NCBI GenBank assembly: GCA_022496205.1
Contig: WTXD01000036.1
Span: forward strand, 186,001 to 250,000
Direction: 5' to 3'
Length of the DNA stretch: 64,000 nucleotides
From: Gloeopeniophorella convolvens
Taxonomy: Eukaryota; Basidiomycota; Agaricomycetes; Russulales
Shown: one piece after another, positions 1-11,043 of the stretch
Layout of the letters: every line of letters starts with the position of its first letter
Position numbering within the stretch: the stretch's first letter is position 1
Notes under the pieces: generated by a model
Databases searched by the model: none
What the model was told of the DNA's origin: nothing
The model's input: only the letters and a program-made list of their open reading frames with translations
Program-made: the position numbers and the translations under genes

Positions 1-293
1 GCCCCCCCTCCCCTGAAGCTATCCGTGATTATCCTGAAGGATTTAGCAGCTTCGAGAGTATCTGCAACATGTTCGCCGCGAGGTACCATTCATAGCCTGG
101 TCATATTGCCCACGAAAGCCTGATTTCCTCTCCAGGTATGGCTCACGGAATGCGCCCAGCCAGAGAACCAACCTGTGCATGAACTTTCCCGCGAACACCT
201 GCGTTACTTCAATCCTCGACCTCGCCTCCTCCAATATGGCATTCCCATCACCGCAGACCATCTCGTTACCTACGCCAATAAGAAGAACCTCTG
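1..293 (+). pseudogene. Family A copy A1, broken and cut off by the window edge
   Basis: This is the 3' part of exon 1 (to 82), intron 1 (83-135) and the first half of exon 2 of the unknown family A. The intron and exon 2 closely match copy A3 at 6414. Exon 1 lacks one C relative to A3 (A1 'agcttcgaga', A3 'agcttccgag', about position 53), which shifts the frame. Exon 2 reads in register with A2 and A3 up to the Asn-Leu pair and then stops; homology to the other copies ends sharply at 293, just where they continue into a Trp-Pro pair. The remaining ~110 residues of the family are missing here. The start lies outside the window. I infer a dead copy left by a rearrangement. Confidence 0.7.
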
Positions 294-606
294 AACATTC
301 CTCTGCTTATTGCACCTCACTGCACGCTACGCTGCCCGACGTGCGGAAAGGTGAATGGCTAGCGACTGTTGTCCCTTTCAGAATCCCGTCCTGCGGCGCG
401 ACCAGCGACAGACACGCGAAAAGATGAAAGTCACCGGTGGCTTTGTGACTACTGCTGGTAGCAACTTGAAACGCAACCTGCGTCCGAGTCCTCAAGTACT
501 TAAGATTCGCACTTGTAGTGAGGCTTCTAAGGACGGTACTTGATATTCGGATGCATCGCACTACAATACTGCTAATAAGAAACTACGGAAGGAATGACCC
601 TGCTGC
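294..606. other. Gap with no supported gene
   Basis: Sequence right of the A1 breakpoint. Short open frames exist on both strands but none resembles a family, shows splice signals or matches another part of the window. Confidence 0.5.
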
Positions 607-1931
607 TCATTTACTGAGGTCCAATTTGGGGAGTCGTAGGTTACGTATCCTGCGGCTCTGTCCAACCCTGGTGGGTTGGGGAGTCCGGTCCGGGTCTGCG
701 TCGATTGACTCCGTGCGATGCTGGGGGGATCTTGGCGGCAGGTCTTCGCTCACCGCATCGACGTCGCTCTCGTTGGCATCATTGTCGGCGTCAGACTGGG
801 TATTGTCTGTGCTAACGAGAGATAGGGACCGCGAGCGAGTCTCCACGGACAAAGTTCCAAATCCGGTACGGCCACGATAGGCGCGTTCATCCTTGCGTTC
901 ATCTGCGGTCTTCTTGCGGGTTCGGACCTGCTCGCTGAGTATCTCCATCGACTCCTCTGAGGAAGGTAGGGTTTCTTTGCTGATGTCCTCAATAACTTCC
1001 TGCAGCAGAGCCTACGAGTAGGTAGGAACAAATCTTCAGATTCATCCCAAGACGTGCCTCCAGAGTGACTGGGGGAGCGACTTACCCTGGAACGTACTCT
1101 ACGTTTTGTAGGCTCGGCGGCTGAGCCCTTCCTACGGGAAGGCGTAAAAAATGACGGTTGCACCTCTCCTCCACTCTCCTCCACAAATTGAGACACTTTT
1201 TCGAAAGCGTATAACATCTGCGAGCTGAACTTGGTGACAGTCTGGTTGTACATGGGCTCATTGAACATCTTCGCCACCGGTTTGATCTGGGAGGTCAATC
1301 CAATTGGTAGACTGCGGACTGTCAAATGAAGTGTCAGTGATGCTAGAGGGTGCGATTAACTGGAAGATGCCATACTGGACCTGCTGCTGTCATTCAAGTA
1401 GTGAGTGACTAGCTCTTCCCAGTTGCCAGGTCGCGGATAATATAACAAGCTGAATCGATCTCCTATAACCAGAAAAGCATAGAAGCCTGGCCCTGGGTAA
1501 GTCGAGAACGCGCAGAGCGCTTGCTCAGCCAACTGCTGAAGATACGGGGCCATCAATTGTGCGGCATTGCCTCGTGCTTCATCCCCTTGCAAGTCATGCC
1601 ACACGGGATTGTTCACGCCCCTGGCCTTGTCTTCGACCCAGCAGCAGAGGCCAGTGAGGACGCGGTCTGTGACCAGCTTTAGGTCCTCTTCGGCGTCATC
1701 TTCTCCTTCCTCGGGTGGTTCCTTTAGACGAAGGATAGCAGAATCTGGAGACCGTCTTACTCCACGCTTGTCGACGAGATGGGTGGGTGGGATCAATGAG
1801 ACCTGGGGATATTCGGCGAGACATCCATCTGGCCACCAGATGGTGCGACAATACTCCCCAAAGACGCGTCCAGTAGTGGCATATTGAGCCCATTCTTGTT
1901 TTGGGAGCGCGCTCACAAGACGGAGACCCAT
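607..1931 (-). pseudogene. Unknown protein gene C, probably frameshifted
   Basis: The first exon begins near 1931 and reads a Trp- and Pro-rich globular protein: a WWPDG motif around residue 33, then a long segment resembling hypothetical proteins I have seen in multi-copy families of basidiomycetes. A GTCCAG donor near 1393 and a CCGCAG acceptor near 1318 join it in frame to a segment with a SRRKGS basic patch and Ser/Arg-rich linker. After a run of Glu-Asp-Leu-Phe-Leu-Pro (about 1030) the open frame changes by two bases with no intron long enough to explain it; the second frame then stays open for about 130 residues of acidic, Ser-rich sequence ending at 607. The start is uncertain because upstream in-frame sequence has no clear exon. 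It may be a pseudogene or a live gene with a sequence error; no function is recognised. Confidence 0.45.
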
Positions 1932-3034
1932 ACGGATGTCTGAGAAAAACCTTTCTGAGGAAGTGACGATAAACTTCCACAGATCAAGTTAGTTGCTTTA
2001 TTGCCGAAGGTAACTCGGCAGGGCTCACACGTCTATCCTCGTACAATGAATTCCCCGCATCCGGGCACTTGGGTTTGCTGCATTCATCGCGAGAAGGCAT
2101 GAGACGTTGAAAGTATTAAAAAAAGCGCGGGGGGTATCCAGAGGGGGATGGGGGCACAGAGAGATGCGGCGAAGGCCTTTTTATGCCATGAGACAGACCG
2201 GCCAGCTTGTGGCCAAAAAAATAGCCGATGAAGCCCAGTATCACCGCAACCCATTGTAGTGGGTTGCGGAATCACTGTGTCGATCAGACACTATGTTGTA
2301 CACAACTGCCGGTTAGGATCTGATGTGCCCTACTAGCATGAATGACTACATGTGTTCAGCATTTCAGAAGTGTGTCAGAGTACGATTGCGCTTCAAAAGG
2401 CCTGCGGTGACACGACTCACGGCGAGTCACAACTTCATCATCGCTAAATGACTTTCAAGTTCCGGCTAAGGGGAAACAGGAACCAAGCCACACTTGCGTA
2501 GACGCACAACGTGTCTGTCAACACGAAAATTCTATCCCTGCTATCTCGAACATCATGAACATCATGGGCAATCGCGAGATAGCCACAACATAAAGAACGT
2601 GCCTCATCCGAGTCGGGATCGTCAGTAATGGAGGGCAAAGTTTATGGCATTGCACCGTCTGGATGGGATAGTAGATCTTAAGTAGTGACTTCGGAACCCA
2701 CAAGCAGTAGGCTGTCACGATCCCGCCGCAACTTCATGGCGATCAACGCGAGCCGTGGAGCTTGGGGGGGGATACACGAGAAGTAATGAAATCGCATCGT
2801 GGAGACGCCAAAGGATCTACACATGATGCACGTTGCTGTATTGCCGAGGCGCACGGCGCCTGTCGTGGATTCGGGTTCTAAATATTGTGGAAATGACTGC
2901 GCGCGTGACTGTTGGCATTTGTGGCGGACTTCGGGCCGAGGTCTCCGTCTAGCTACCTCTTAAGCGCGAAATCAACTTCGTCCGGTGAATCAACTCTACC
3001 CACCCCCACCGAACTAGCATTCTCTCTACTTACC
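1932..3034. other. Intergenic region upstream of A2
   Basis: No gene seen. The last ~120 bases (from about 2914) share short blocks with the upstream sequence of A3 (from about 6315), such as 'ggcatttgtggcg' and a pyrimidine-rich stretch before the ATG, so they belong to the duplicated unit and probably hold the family A promoter. Confidence 0.5.
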
Positions 3035-3791
3035 ATGGCTGAACCCTCTCGTCCCGAACCCTCCCCCCGCCAAGCTATCCGTAAACATCCTAAGAATTTC
3101 AGCTGCTTTCGCGATTATCTGGACCATGTTCGCCGCGAGGTATTGTTGCTCACAGCCCGGTTATATTGTCCATGAAAGACTGATTTCACCCCCAGGTATG
3201 GCTTACGGAATGTGCCCAGCCAGAGAATCAACCTGTGCATGAACTCTCCCGCGAACACCTGCGCTACTTCAATCCTCGACCTCGCCTCCTCCAATATGGC
3301 ATTCCCATCACCGCCGACCATCTCGTTACCTACGCAGATAAGAAAAAGCTCTGGCCGATGCGTAAATTGAGCAAGGGGGATAGGCGACTCTTCGCGTTTC
3401 GAAACTGTATCAGACATCTGAGCAAGAGGGTCGATTGGCTCCTCGAGATGCGCTCAGTGTACACGGTCGAGCACGAAATGGTGATCGCGTTGTATACGAA
3501 CTACGAGCTGAAGCAGATGGTGCAAGAGGATGAAGATGACGTCCTCAAAATTATTAGCGAAGAGCTTGGAGTGTCTGCCACCCCGATGTGGTATTACGAT
3601 GCTATTGACTACGACGACAACTACCTTCGCCTTCATGATCCTCCGAAGTTGCCTGAGGAGATGGACACTGAAGCGAGTGGCAAAAGTATGTTCTTTGTCT
3701 TAGTCCTGGCTTCCTTACTCACGCAAGCATGATAGAGCTCGCATCCCCCAGCGATTCTCCCACTTCGTCGGAGGGGCAGGGCCTACACTAA
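3035..3791 (+). CDS. Family A unknown protein, copy A2
   Basis: Three exons: 3035-3139, 3196-3685 and 3736-3791. Both introns (56 and 50 bp) are GT-AG and their positions and phases agree with A3 and A4. The product is about 217 residues: a Ser/Pro-rich N-terminus, then a conserved core with the motif RPRLLQYGIPITA, a basic segment around KKLWP, the block DWLLEMRSVY, an acidic helix (EDEDDVLK), and a near-invariant PMWYYD-x-x-DYDD motif, ending in a Ser/Pro tail (SPSDSPTSSE). No signal peptide or membrane segment is seen. The start is the first ATG in the frame that leads into the shared N-terminus (MAEPS here, MSESS in A3 and A4). It faces B1 tail to tail. I do not recognise the family; the conserved Trp-Tyr-Tyr-Asp core suggests a folded cytoplasmic protein. 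Confidence 0.75.
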
Positions 3792-4288
3792 GGTTCCTGG
3801 CAAATATCCCCTATCTTTCAGGTTCGTTTACAGGCGTGTTTTGGATGTTGTCGCTATTATTGCAAATCATACCATGCTCTTATCACCACCAACGGCCCTA
3901 CTTTGTTTTGCATATGTATGCTCTCGTCGATGTCTTTGTTGTCTATCACATGCTATGTCACTTGTTCTTGGCTGCCGTCAGGGACTTCTCTAATATCATG
4001 CGAGAACTAGGCGTGTCTTGTGCAGCTGCGCCACAACTCAATATATCGATGCAAGGTATAGACATGCGATTGGTAACTAATGCACGATAAAAACAATGAT
4101 TGGCTACAATTTATGCATGTATCAAAAGCCAGGCCAGAACGAGCCGAGCAGTTCGCGGACGCGAATAGTATATGGTAGAGTAGTTCGCCAATAACAGTGC
4201 GCTGATCCCCATGGTATCCAGTATACTAAAGGAGAGACGACAATCAATAAATGGGGGTCGTGGGTGCATACATGGGGTGCTCCGGCAC

Positions 4289-6059
4289 TCAGCGCGAATC
4301 TCCGCGACATTCCTCGACTACCGCGGACGTCCAGCGCAGGAGGACACGCTCGAGCATGTCCTCCCAACCGTCCTCTTTGCGTGCAACGACGCGCGCATCG
4401 AAGAATATAGGCTCTCCGGGGAACTTCGTGGCAGATGGGGATGTCGGGACGGACTCAACGCCGGTTGGATTCGGCTTCAGCGTCGGCACATCTGGGGAAG
4501 CTGGCGAGATGATGGGGAGCATGTACCGGAGCTTCAGTGCTCTGCAGATATCCTTATGAGCTACAACGCGAAGGAAGAGGTAGCAGACTTACGCGCCCCA
4601 CAGACGGAGGTTGTCTGAACGTCTGAACGTCCATCCTTTGCGGCCCCTCTCCGCTTGCGCACCGTTGGCTCCGGACTCTGCAAGTGCATTTTCGAGAGCC
4701 AGGATATCGTGGATCGAGTCCTGGCTGATGTATCCCCACGGCTTCCGCGATTGCCGGACACCAGTGTTGTAGGCGGTGCATAGCAATTGACCGGATGAGA
4801 GCCCCTCCAACAGTGCAGCACGGTCTGACGAAGGAGGCAATTTGGGGAGAAGGGATGCAGGGAGAAGCGCAGCGAGCAACGCATGCGTGCGCGCGAGTGG
4901 ATCGCCGGCAAAGGTGCCGCGCTTCGCCCATTGTGGGAGCTCCTCGTCGTCCACGCTCGATGCGTCATCGTCGTCTTCTTCAGGGAGTGACTGCAATGGC
5001 TCAGGCTCCTCTGTGACGACCATCCCACGCATCTCGTCTAGCATGTTCGCGGACACCACACGTCGGGCGGAGCGCTTTGTCGTGGCAGAATCCGTGTCAG
5101 AGACACTGGCATCGGGATGTGGTGCTGGTGCGCTGGACCTGCGAACCTTCCCCCGCGACTCCCACTCGAGTTTCTCCTTGCGCATGAGACGTTCTTGTTC
5201 ACGGACCCACCCTCTGACGTTATCTTTCCGCCCGCCGAAAAGCACGTCGTCGACCGTGTCGAGATACTGACCGATCACTGATTGCTGCTTGTCGAGGTCG
5301 TCGATCCGGAGGTCTTGCCTGTAGAGCCACCCGCTGCCAAGCACGAGCCGCTCGTCCCACCGCTCGCGAGGTCCCCGCTCGCTCTCCTCGTCAACATTGA
5401 AGTCGTCCTCCTCTTCGTCCCAGACCAGGATAGACTCGCGGCGGCCGCCCACCTGCATGATTGAGACCGAGAAAGACGCCTCGGTTGGGACGTCGGACAG
5501 TTCGCTGGGCGATGCGACACGCGAGTGGGCGCTGTGGTCGTCGCTCCCTGCGTCATACGCATCGTCCGAGAGCGGGACTCGTGCGCTCTCCTCGAGCTCC
5601 CGCAGGACGATGAGCACGTCGAGCGCGGCGCGCCGGATGCGCGCGAGCGGGTCGGCGCGGTCGGTGCCCGAGGAAACGCGCCGCTTCTGGGGCTCGCTCG
5701 TGGAGAGTGACGTCGGCCGGAAGCCCTGCTGTGGCTGTGTGGAGCCGTGCTCGTCGGGGAGCGAGAGGATGTAGTTCCGGACGGAGCGGATGACGTGCGT
5801 AGTCACCTTGAGCGCGCGGAGGACGTCGAAGCCAGGTGTGTGCGTCGACAGTCAGCAAGCCAGGGTCCAGTAGACGCGCATCCTGGTCGGCGCGCAGTCC
5901 TCGATGATGGTGAGGTCCTGGGTGACGCCGAGCCGGAGGTTCTCCGGGTCGACCTCGAACGCCTTGACGTATGGCGGGAATGCAGGGAGGGATTGTGGGG
6001 GGAGTGCGGGCGAGGGAGGAAGCTCGAACTCTGGTAGACTGCTCAGTGAAGGATTTGCT
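4289..6059 (-). pseudogene. Family B copy B1, 5'-truncated and frameshifted
   Basis: This copy matches B2 almost base for base over the last exon (4289-4541), the intron (4542-4592) and the large exon (4593-6059). Homology stops at the point where exon 2 of B2 begins, so exon 1 with the start codon is absent. Two deletions relative to B2 are visible: nine bases near 5899, which removes Val-Trp-Lys in frame, and eight bases ('ccattgat') near 5834, which breaks the frame. The 3' three quarters still reads open for about 400 residues from an internal ATG at 5806, so a shortened protein remains possible. High identity to B2 says the duplication is recent. Confidence 0.75.
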
Positions 6060-6413
6060 CAGCGCTGCTGAGCGCTTTCCGGGAGCCGGCACAGAGCGGC
6101 ACTCGGAGCCCGTGAATTGTTCAGGCCGAATTCCGAGCACTCAGCAACTTGAGCCCTCACTGCCGCTGGCGCTCAGCGCTCAACCGCTCAACCGCGCTCA
6201 AGCTTGACTATTTGTTTGCCAGTTTCATTGTTTCACGCTATGTATACGCTACGCGAGGCGGAATAGGTACTTATCCGGATGTGTGGGTGTGGGTGACATT
6301 TTGGAACATCTGAAATGTGGCATTTGTGGCGAACGACTCCGACTTAACAGCTCAGGAGCGAAACTAACTTGGTTCAACTCTACCCGCCTCTCGCCTAGCT
6401 CGCATTCGCTACC
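6060..6413. other. Breakpoint of B1 and promoter region of A3
   Basis: Sequence left of about 6060 is family B; from about 6300 it resembles the upstream region of A2. The stretch between has short repeats of 'gctcagcgct' type around 6059-6185 and no gene. Confidence 0.5.
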
Positions 6414-7155
6414 ATGTCAGAATCCTCCAATTCAGAGCCACCGTCCCCCCCAATCATCCGTGATTATCCTGAGGGATTCAACAGCTTCCGAGAATATTTG
6501 CAACATGCTCGCCGCGAGGTACCATTCATAGCCTGGTCATATTGTCCGTGGAAACCTGATTTCTTCCCCAGGTATTGCTCACGGCATGCGCCCAGCCAGA
6601 GAACCAACCTGTGCATGAACTTTCCCGCGAACACCTGCGTTACTTCAATCCTCGACCTCGCCTCCTCCAATATGGCATTCCCATCACCGCCGACCATCTC
6701 GTTGCCTACGCCAGTAAGAGGAACCTCTGGCCGAAGGGGAAGATGACCCGGGCCGAAAAGCGACTCCTCGCGTTTGATAACTGTATCATTCATCTGAGCA
6801 AGAGGGTCGATTGGCTCCTCGAGATGCGCTCAGTGTACTCAGTCGAGCACAGGATGGTACTCGCGTTGTATACGAACTATGAGCTGGCGCAACTGATTCA
6901 AGAGCATGAAGATGAAGTCCTCAAACTTATCAGCGAAGAGATTGGGGTGTCTGCCACCCCGATGTGGTATTATGATATCCTTGACTACGACGACGGTTAC
7001 CTTGCTCTTCATGATCCCCCGAAGATGCCCGAGGAGATGGACACTAACGCGAGCGACGAAGGTACGCTCAACTTTCCCTTCTTGGTCCTGGATTCCTTGC
7101 TCATGTGAGCACGGTAGAGCCAACTCCCAGCGATTCTCCTACATCGTCGGAGTGA
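6414..7155 (+). CDS. Family A unknown protein, copy A3
   Basis: Exons 6414-6518, 6572-7061 and 7118-7155, with GT-AG introns of 53 and 56 bp at the same places as in A2. The product is about 210 residues, beginning MSESSNSEPPSPP, carrying the family core (RPRLLQYGIPITA, DWLLEMRSVY, PMWYYD) and ending in EPTPSDSPTSSE. It is intact. The first intron is nearly identical to that of the broken copy A1, so A1 and A3 are the closest pair. Downstream, in the place occupied by a direct A-B junction in the other units, a 1.3-kb inverted-repeat element has inserted. Function unknown. Confidence 0.75.
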
Positions 7156-7488
7156 GGGGGCTGGCGCTGAGTTTCTTGGCAGTTATCCCTCATCCCAGAT
7201 TCATTTACAGGTGCATCTCTGGGGTTGTCACTTTCGTTGCAAGTCATCTGTCCCTCTCGTTTATACCAACTGTCCGACTCTGTTGTGGATTTACAGTATC
7301 CACCTTCGTCGCTGTCCTTTTTATCTACCACATGCTATGTAACTCAAAACAGTGATCCTGCCCATTTCAGGGCTGCCACCTGACAAAAGCGGGTGTGATG
7401 AGTTCAGCTTGTGGAGGCAGCACGAGAACCAGGCGCCGCGTCTTGCGCGGCTGCGGCTCAATCCGAGTGCATATGTTTGCGATTGGTA
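7156..7488. other. 3' flank of A3 up to the inserted element
   Basis: Homologous in blocks to the 3' flanks of A2 (3792-4080) and A4 (12097-12540), including a shared stretch around 'tctatcacatgctatgt'. Probably 3' untranslated and spacer sequence; no separate gene supported. Confidence 0.5.
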
Positions 7489-7563
7489 CAGCTGTTCCGG
7501 AAAATGTTGCAGGTCGCGTCGCGAGACGCGTGAAAAAAAGAATTAATTCGAAAATTTCGAAAA
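7489..7563 (+). repeat. Left terminal inverted repeat
   Basis: Pairs with 8752-8826. Outer 22 bases are identical to the reverse complement of the right end; inner part keeps the 'gaaaaaaagaatt' block. Confidence 0.8.
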
Positions 7564-8751
7564 ATGCCCGAGCAGAGAGAACACACATTTGCCATGTGTT
7601 CTGTGAACCAACATGGCACAAAATTGCACGAGTGTATTGCTGCCATCGCCCCCTATCTCCCTGTGCTGTGGTTTATCGCCAAATCGATGTTGTGATCAAA
7701 AAATGAGCCATTGAACTGTTTCCCCAAGGCTGGGACGTGTCACACCATGGGAAGCACTCAGTGTCTCAGAGGACAGCTTTCAGCTATGGTCTGGACCCTA
7801 CAATACCCAAGCAGACGTGTGCAGGCGGGCGTGTGCGCTTGTATGTGCTGAAGTCACCGGCTTGTGCGTGACTCAGCTCGGTTGTACTACACAGCACTTC
7901 TTGTTGGAGACTCGAGATGGGATATCTCGCCACATGCCACTGTGTCCAAGGTGCAGTCATGATCTGTCATGATCAACGGCGGCGAGATCAACGGTTTCGT
8001 CGAGGCAGATATTTGAGGTGCGTAGCCTGCTGTTTTGAATTGGTTGAGCTCAGGTTTCCCTATGTATGTTCAGTCTCTTCCTCAGATGAATATATCCCTC
8101 TGCCACTGCAGCCTCATCCTCATCGTCGGCAATGTGTCTGTCCATGCGAGCAATATATACCTGAAGGAACCCAGGAAGGACAAGCAACTTGAATCTGGGC
8201 CCGGGATGGCTCCGGATACGGTGTTTCTGTTTCAGGCAGGCTCCGCTTCCGCTCAGCGTGTGGCACCGTCCGTCGGCCGTCACTGTCCTTCCAACTCCTA
8301 CACCTACCGTACTGTGCTGCATCTGTCATCCTCCTTGCTGCGACCATATTCCGTGTTAGACACCGCCCCGCCACTGTGCTGGAATGCAGCTGCTGTCCGG
8401 CGTCACTGCCACATGTTTAGCGTGTGTGTGTGCATCTTCTGAGTCGCGCGCACGAACACCATCCGAGTCGTCGCACGAGTCGTCAGCAACAGCCTCTGAA
8501 TCACCATCATCACACCCCTCCTCGACATCTCCAGAGTACGTGTGCCAGACTGGGTGCGAGCGCTGTAGGGCCGGACTGGCTTGAGTAGCACGCTCAGCCC
8601 ATGTTCCACTCCTACTCTCATTCGAACCCACTGTTTCTCGCATTTTTTGTGTATACTCTATGCATCACCCTTCTACAATGTAAACCGCACACCCAGAGTG
8701 TGTTTTCAAGCTGCAGAACGGCGAGATTCGTGTGGAATGGCTCTTTTGATT

Positions 8752-8826
8752 TTTCCGATTTTTCCGAATCAATTCTTTTTTTCGCGCGCCGCGAGACGCG
8801 ACCCGCAACATTTTCCGGAACAGCTG
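8752..8826 (-). repeat. Right terminal inverted repeat
   Basis: Reverse complement of 7489-7563 with a few substitutions; followed directly by the TA duplication and sequence homologous to the family A/B spacer. Confidence 0.8.
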
Positions 8827-9088
8827 TAAGTAATGCATGATGAAAACAACTCGATGGACTACATGAGTCATGCATGCATCAAAAGCCAAACCACAACTAG
8901 CAGGCCACGAACACGAATATTATATATGACCAAAGTGGTATTTGAACGACACGTATATGGTAGAGTAGTCCCCCAATAATGGTGCGCCAATTCGCATGAT
9001 ATCCAGTATACTAAAGAAGAGATGACAGTCAATAAATGGGCGTCGTAGGGAGTACATGAGCCACGACGCTCCAGCGACTCAATGCGAA

Positions 9089-9447
9089 TCTCCGCGACGT
9101 TCCTTGACTACCGTGGACGTCCAGTGCAGGAGGACACACTCGAGCATGTCTTCCGGGTTCTGTGCGTGCGACGACGCGCGCATCGAAGAATATAGGCTCT
9201 CCGGGGAACTTCGTGACGAACGGGGATGTCGGGACGAACTCCACGCCAGTTGGGTTTGGCTTCAGCGTCGACACGTCCAAGCAAGCCAGAGAGATGATGG
9301 GGACATGTACCGGAGCTTCAGTGCTCTGCGGATTTCTGTGTGAGTTACGGCGCGAAGGAAGAAGCGGTGGACTTACGCGCCCAACAGGCAGAGGTTGTCG
9401 GTGCGTCTGAACGTCCATCCTTGGCGACCCTTCTCAGCCTGCGCACC
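9089..9447 (-). pseudogene. Family B copy B3, 3' remnant
   Basis: This matches the final exon of B2 and about 80 bp of its preceding exon, joined by the same intron (acttac donor complement near 9377). Homology ends abruptly at about 9447. A deletion of about eight bases in the segment after VVAR (near 9158) breaks the frame of the C-terminus, and several substitutions change conserved residues. Only about one sixth of the gene remains. It is the partner of A3 in the middle unit. Confidence 0.75.
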
Positions 9448-9972
9448 GCGTGAGCATGGTCACCAAAACCTTCTTGAACTCTTCGAGGACGTGGCGGCTC
9501 ACCACCGACCCAGGCGTGAACGGAGCGGGTTCCAGTACGAGGTAGTGACGAACTTTCTACCCTTCCCGAGTGGGGCCAGCCGCCAGTGCATCTGGGACCC
9601 AGATGCCACAACTCTAACAAGCTCGTGACGAAGGAAGCGCGTGAGATAACTTGGAGATAACCGCCAATCGGCGTGGCCTATGGGGCGCGCGAGGAAGAAA
9701 GCGCGCGACTTCATGCGGATAGCGAGAGCGGCGCCGACCGAGTGAACCCGGCCGACGCCCAATAACATTGCGCCGCGGGAACCGCCGGGTTAAGAGGGCG
9801 GGACCGCGAAGATACAAGCAGACGGTCGCAGGACAAGCAGAATCAAAGCAGAATACAAACGGACGGTCGCAGGAGGCGGTCGCAGTGCCGGGGGTGGACG
9901 TACATGTGAACGACTGTCTTCACTTGGCCAGTCTGTTACGGAGACTAGGGTGGACCGTGGCCACTATATATC
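9448..9972. other. Spacer between units 2 and 3, left part
   Basis: No gene supported. A short direct repeat of 'ggacggtcgcagga' type occurs at about 9822-9880. Confidence 0.4.
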
Positions 9973-10040
9973 ATTTCATCGGGCAGTCATGCAATGTGAC
10001 GATGTTTGGCTGCCTTTGGCAGCTGTCATCCGCTTTTCGG
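9973..10040 (+). repeat. Left arm of a ~68-bp inverted repeat
   Basis: Reverse complement of 10974-11043 with about three differences. The arm contains 'cagtcatgcaatgtgacgat' and 'gcagctgtcatccgctt'. Both arms can be read as the same short peptide (VMQCDDVWLPLAAVIRF), but no gene frame surrounds either. Confidence 0.8.
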
Positions 10041-10327
10041 CGTCGCGTCGTCAGGCGTCGCCGCGCGCAACTTGTCGTTTCGCACGTCGCATCAAAAATA
10101 CAATCCTTTCCCCACTGTCTGCTTGTGTCACGTCCCCCTTGTATCTGCTTTTTCGAGCGAGTCTCTGATGCTTCTGTGACAAGACGGCAAGGTGTTGCAA
10201 GATTTCTGTACTCTCGCATCGCCCGCGCCCGCCGCCATACCGCCGCGCCCAAGCCGCGCCCGCGCACATCGCGCCGCAGGTTCTCCCGTTGCGTATCGGC
10301 TCGCAGCCAGTGGTCCTCTCTGAGCGC

Positions 10328-10657
10328 ATGTACGAGGAGGTTTCCCCTTCGTGCGTGTCCGCGAACGACCTCGTGAACTTGCTCCCGCCGTCACTCTTCC
10401 ACGGCTTGGGCTGGCACACATACCACCTGCCGCCGACGGGCGTGCCCGTCACCGGTAGTGCCGCGTGCCACTGGTACAACGTTCTGCCGACGAGTTGGCT
10501 GCGCATCCTGCTCGCCGTCGGTGCAGGTGACGTGCACAAGCCACGCGCGGTGCTGGGCCCCGAGGGCGGCAGCGCGGTCAAGTGCTGGGTGGACAACAAC
10601 TACCGCGGGAAGGTCGTGGTTGACATAGCAGGCAACGCGGACGCGATCGGACTGTAG
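10328..10657 (+). CDS. Unknown open frame between the inverted-repeat arms
   Basis: The frame is open from upstream of 10289 to a stop at 10657; the first ATG is at 10328. The readable part is about 110-120 residues with a hydrophobic, Pro/Gly-rich globular composition (LLPPSLFHGLGWHTYHLPP near the middle). It has no recognised motif, signal peptide or clear upstream exon. Its composition looks more protein-like than neighbouring frames, so it could be a fragment of a gene captured between the repeat arms or the last exon of one. Low confidence. Confidence 0.35.
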   Translation: MYEEVSPSCVSANDLVNLLPPSLFHGLGWHTYHLPPTGVPVTGSAACHWYNVLPTSWLRILLAVGAGDVHKPRAVLGPEGGSAVKCWVDNNYRGKVVVDIAGNADAIGL

Positions 10658-10973
10658 AGCTATGACGGGAATCTGCAGTATGGTTGGAAATGACTTTGTG
10701 GCAACAGGCCGAACGGCTCCCTGTAACACGTCGTTTGTGATCAGAAATGCCAGGGAGACCTTGAAGTCCATTGTTTAAGGACCGGGCCGTTGGAATTATT
10801 GGGTTGCGGGGAAATTGCAGGGGAAAGATCAATGGAGAGTATAATGGCTCGTATCTGAGTGCCCAAGGGTACTTATGATTAAAGAGAGGAAACTACAACG
10901 CGGAACGCATACATCCACAACGCTTGCCAGCGAACCGACACTGGGCATGTCCCCTTTAATCCGAGTCCTCCGA

Positions 10974-11043
10974 CACCGAAAGCGGATGACAGCTGCCAGA
11001 GGCAGCCAAACATCGTCACATTGCATGACTACCCGATGAAATC
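10974..11043 (-). repeat. Right arm of the ~68-bp inverted repeat
   Basis: Complementary to 9973-10040. Differences are C/T at the 'cggg(c/t)agtc' site, T/C in 'gcct(t/c)tggc' and one T missing. No target duplication could be identified outside the arms. Confidence 0.8.

Larger units (their letters stand above)
7489..8826. mobile_element. Non-autonomous TIR element with TA target duplication
   Basis: The left end starts CAGCTGTTCCGGAAAATG and the right end is its reverse complement. The terminal inverted repeats run about 75 bp with roughly 85% identity and include a G/C palindromic block and a run of seven A. The element is 1,338 bp and is flanked by TA on both sides (7487-7488 and 8827-8828). 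The two sister units keep the uninterrupted site: 'gattggtaactaatgc' near 4071 and near 12531. No transposase-like frame is seen inside; short open frames in the interior have no recognisable motifs. The TA duplication fits Tc1/mariner-like or other TA-targeting elements; the ends alone do not decide the superfamily. Confidence 0.85.

Noticed and set aside
5553..6140. Frames overlapping family B in other registers.
   Set aside because: They are alternate readings of the B exon: the same DNA in B2 supports the main frame with matching splice phases, and the Arg/Ala/His-rich product is typical of a shadow frame.
8430..8440. GT-rich run inside the TIR element as a possible microsatellite.
   Set aside because: Only about five units long.
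9768..10376. A 200-residue frame covering the left inverted-repeat arm.
   Set aside because: Arg-rich, no motif, and it crosses repeat sequence that also occurs in the opposite orientation.
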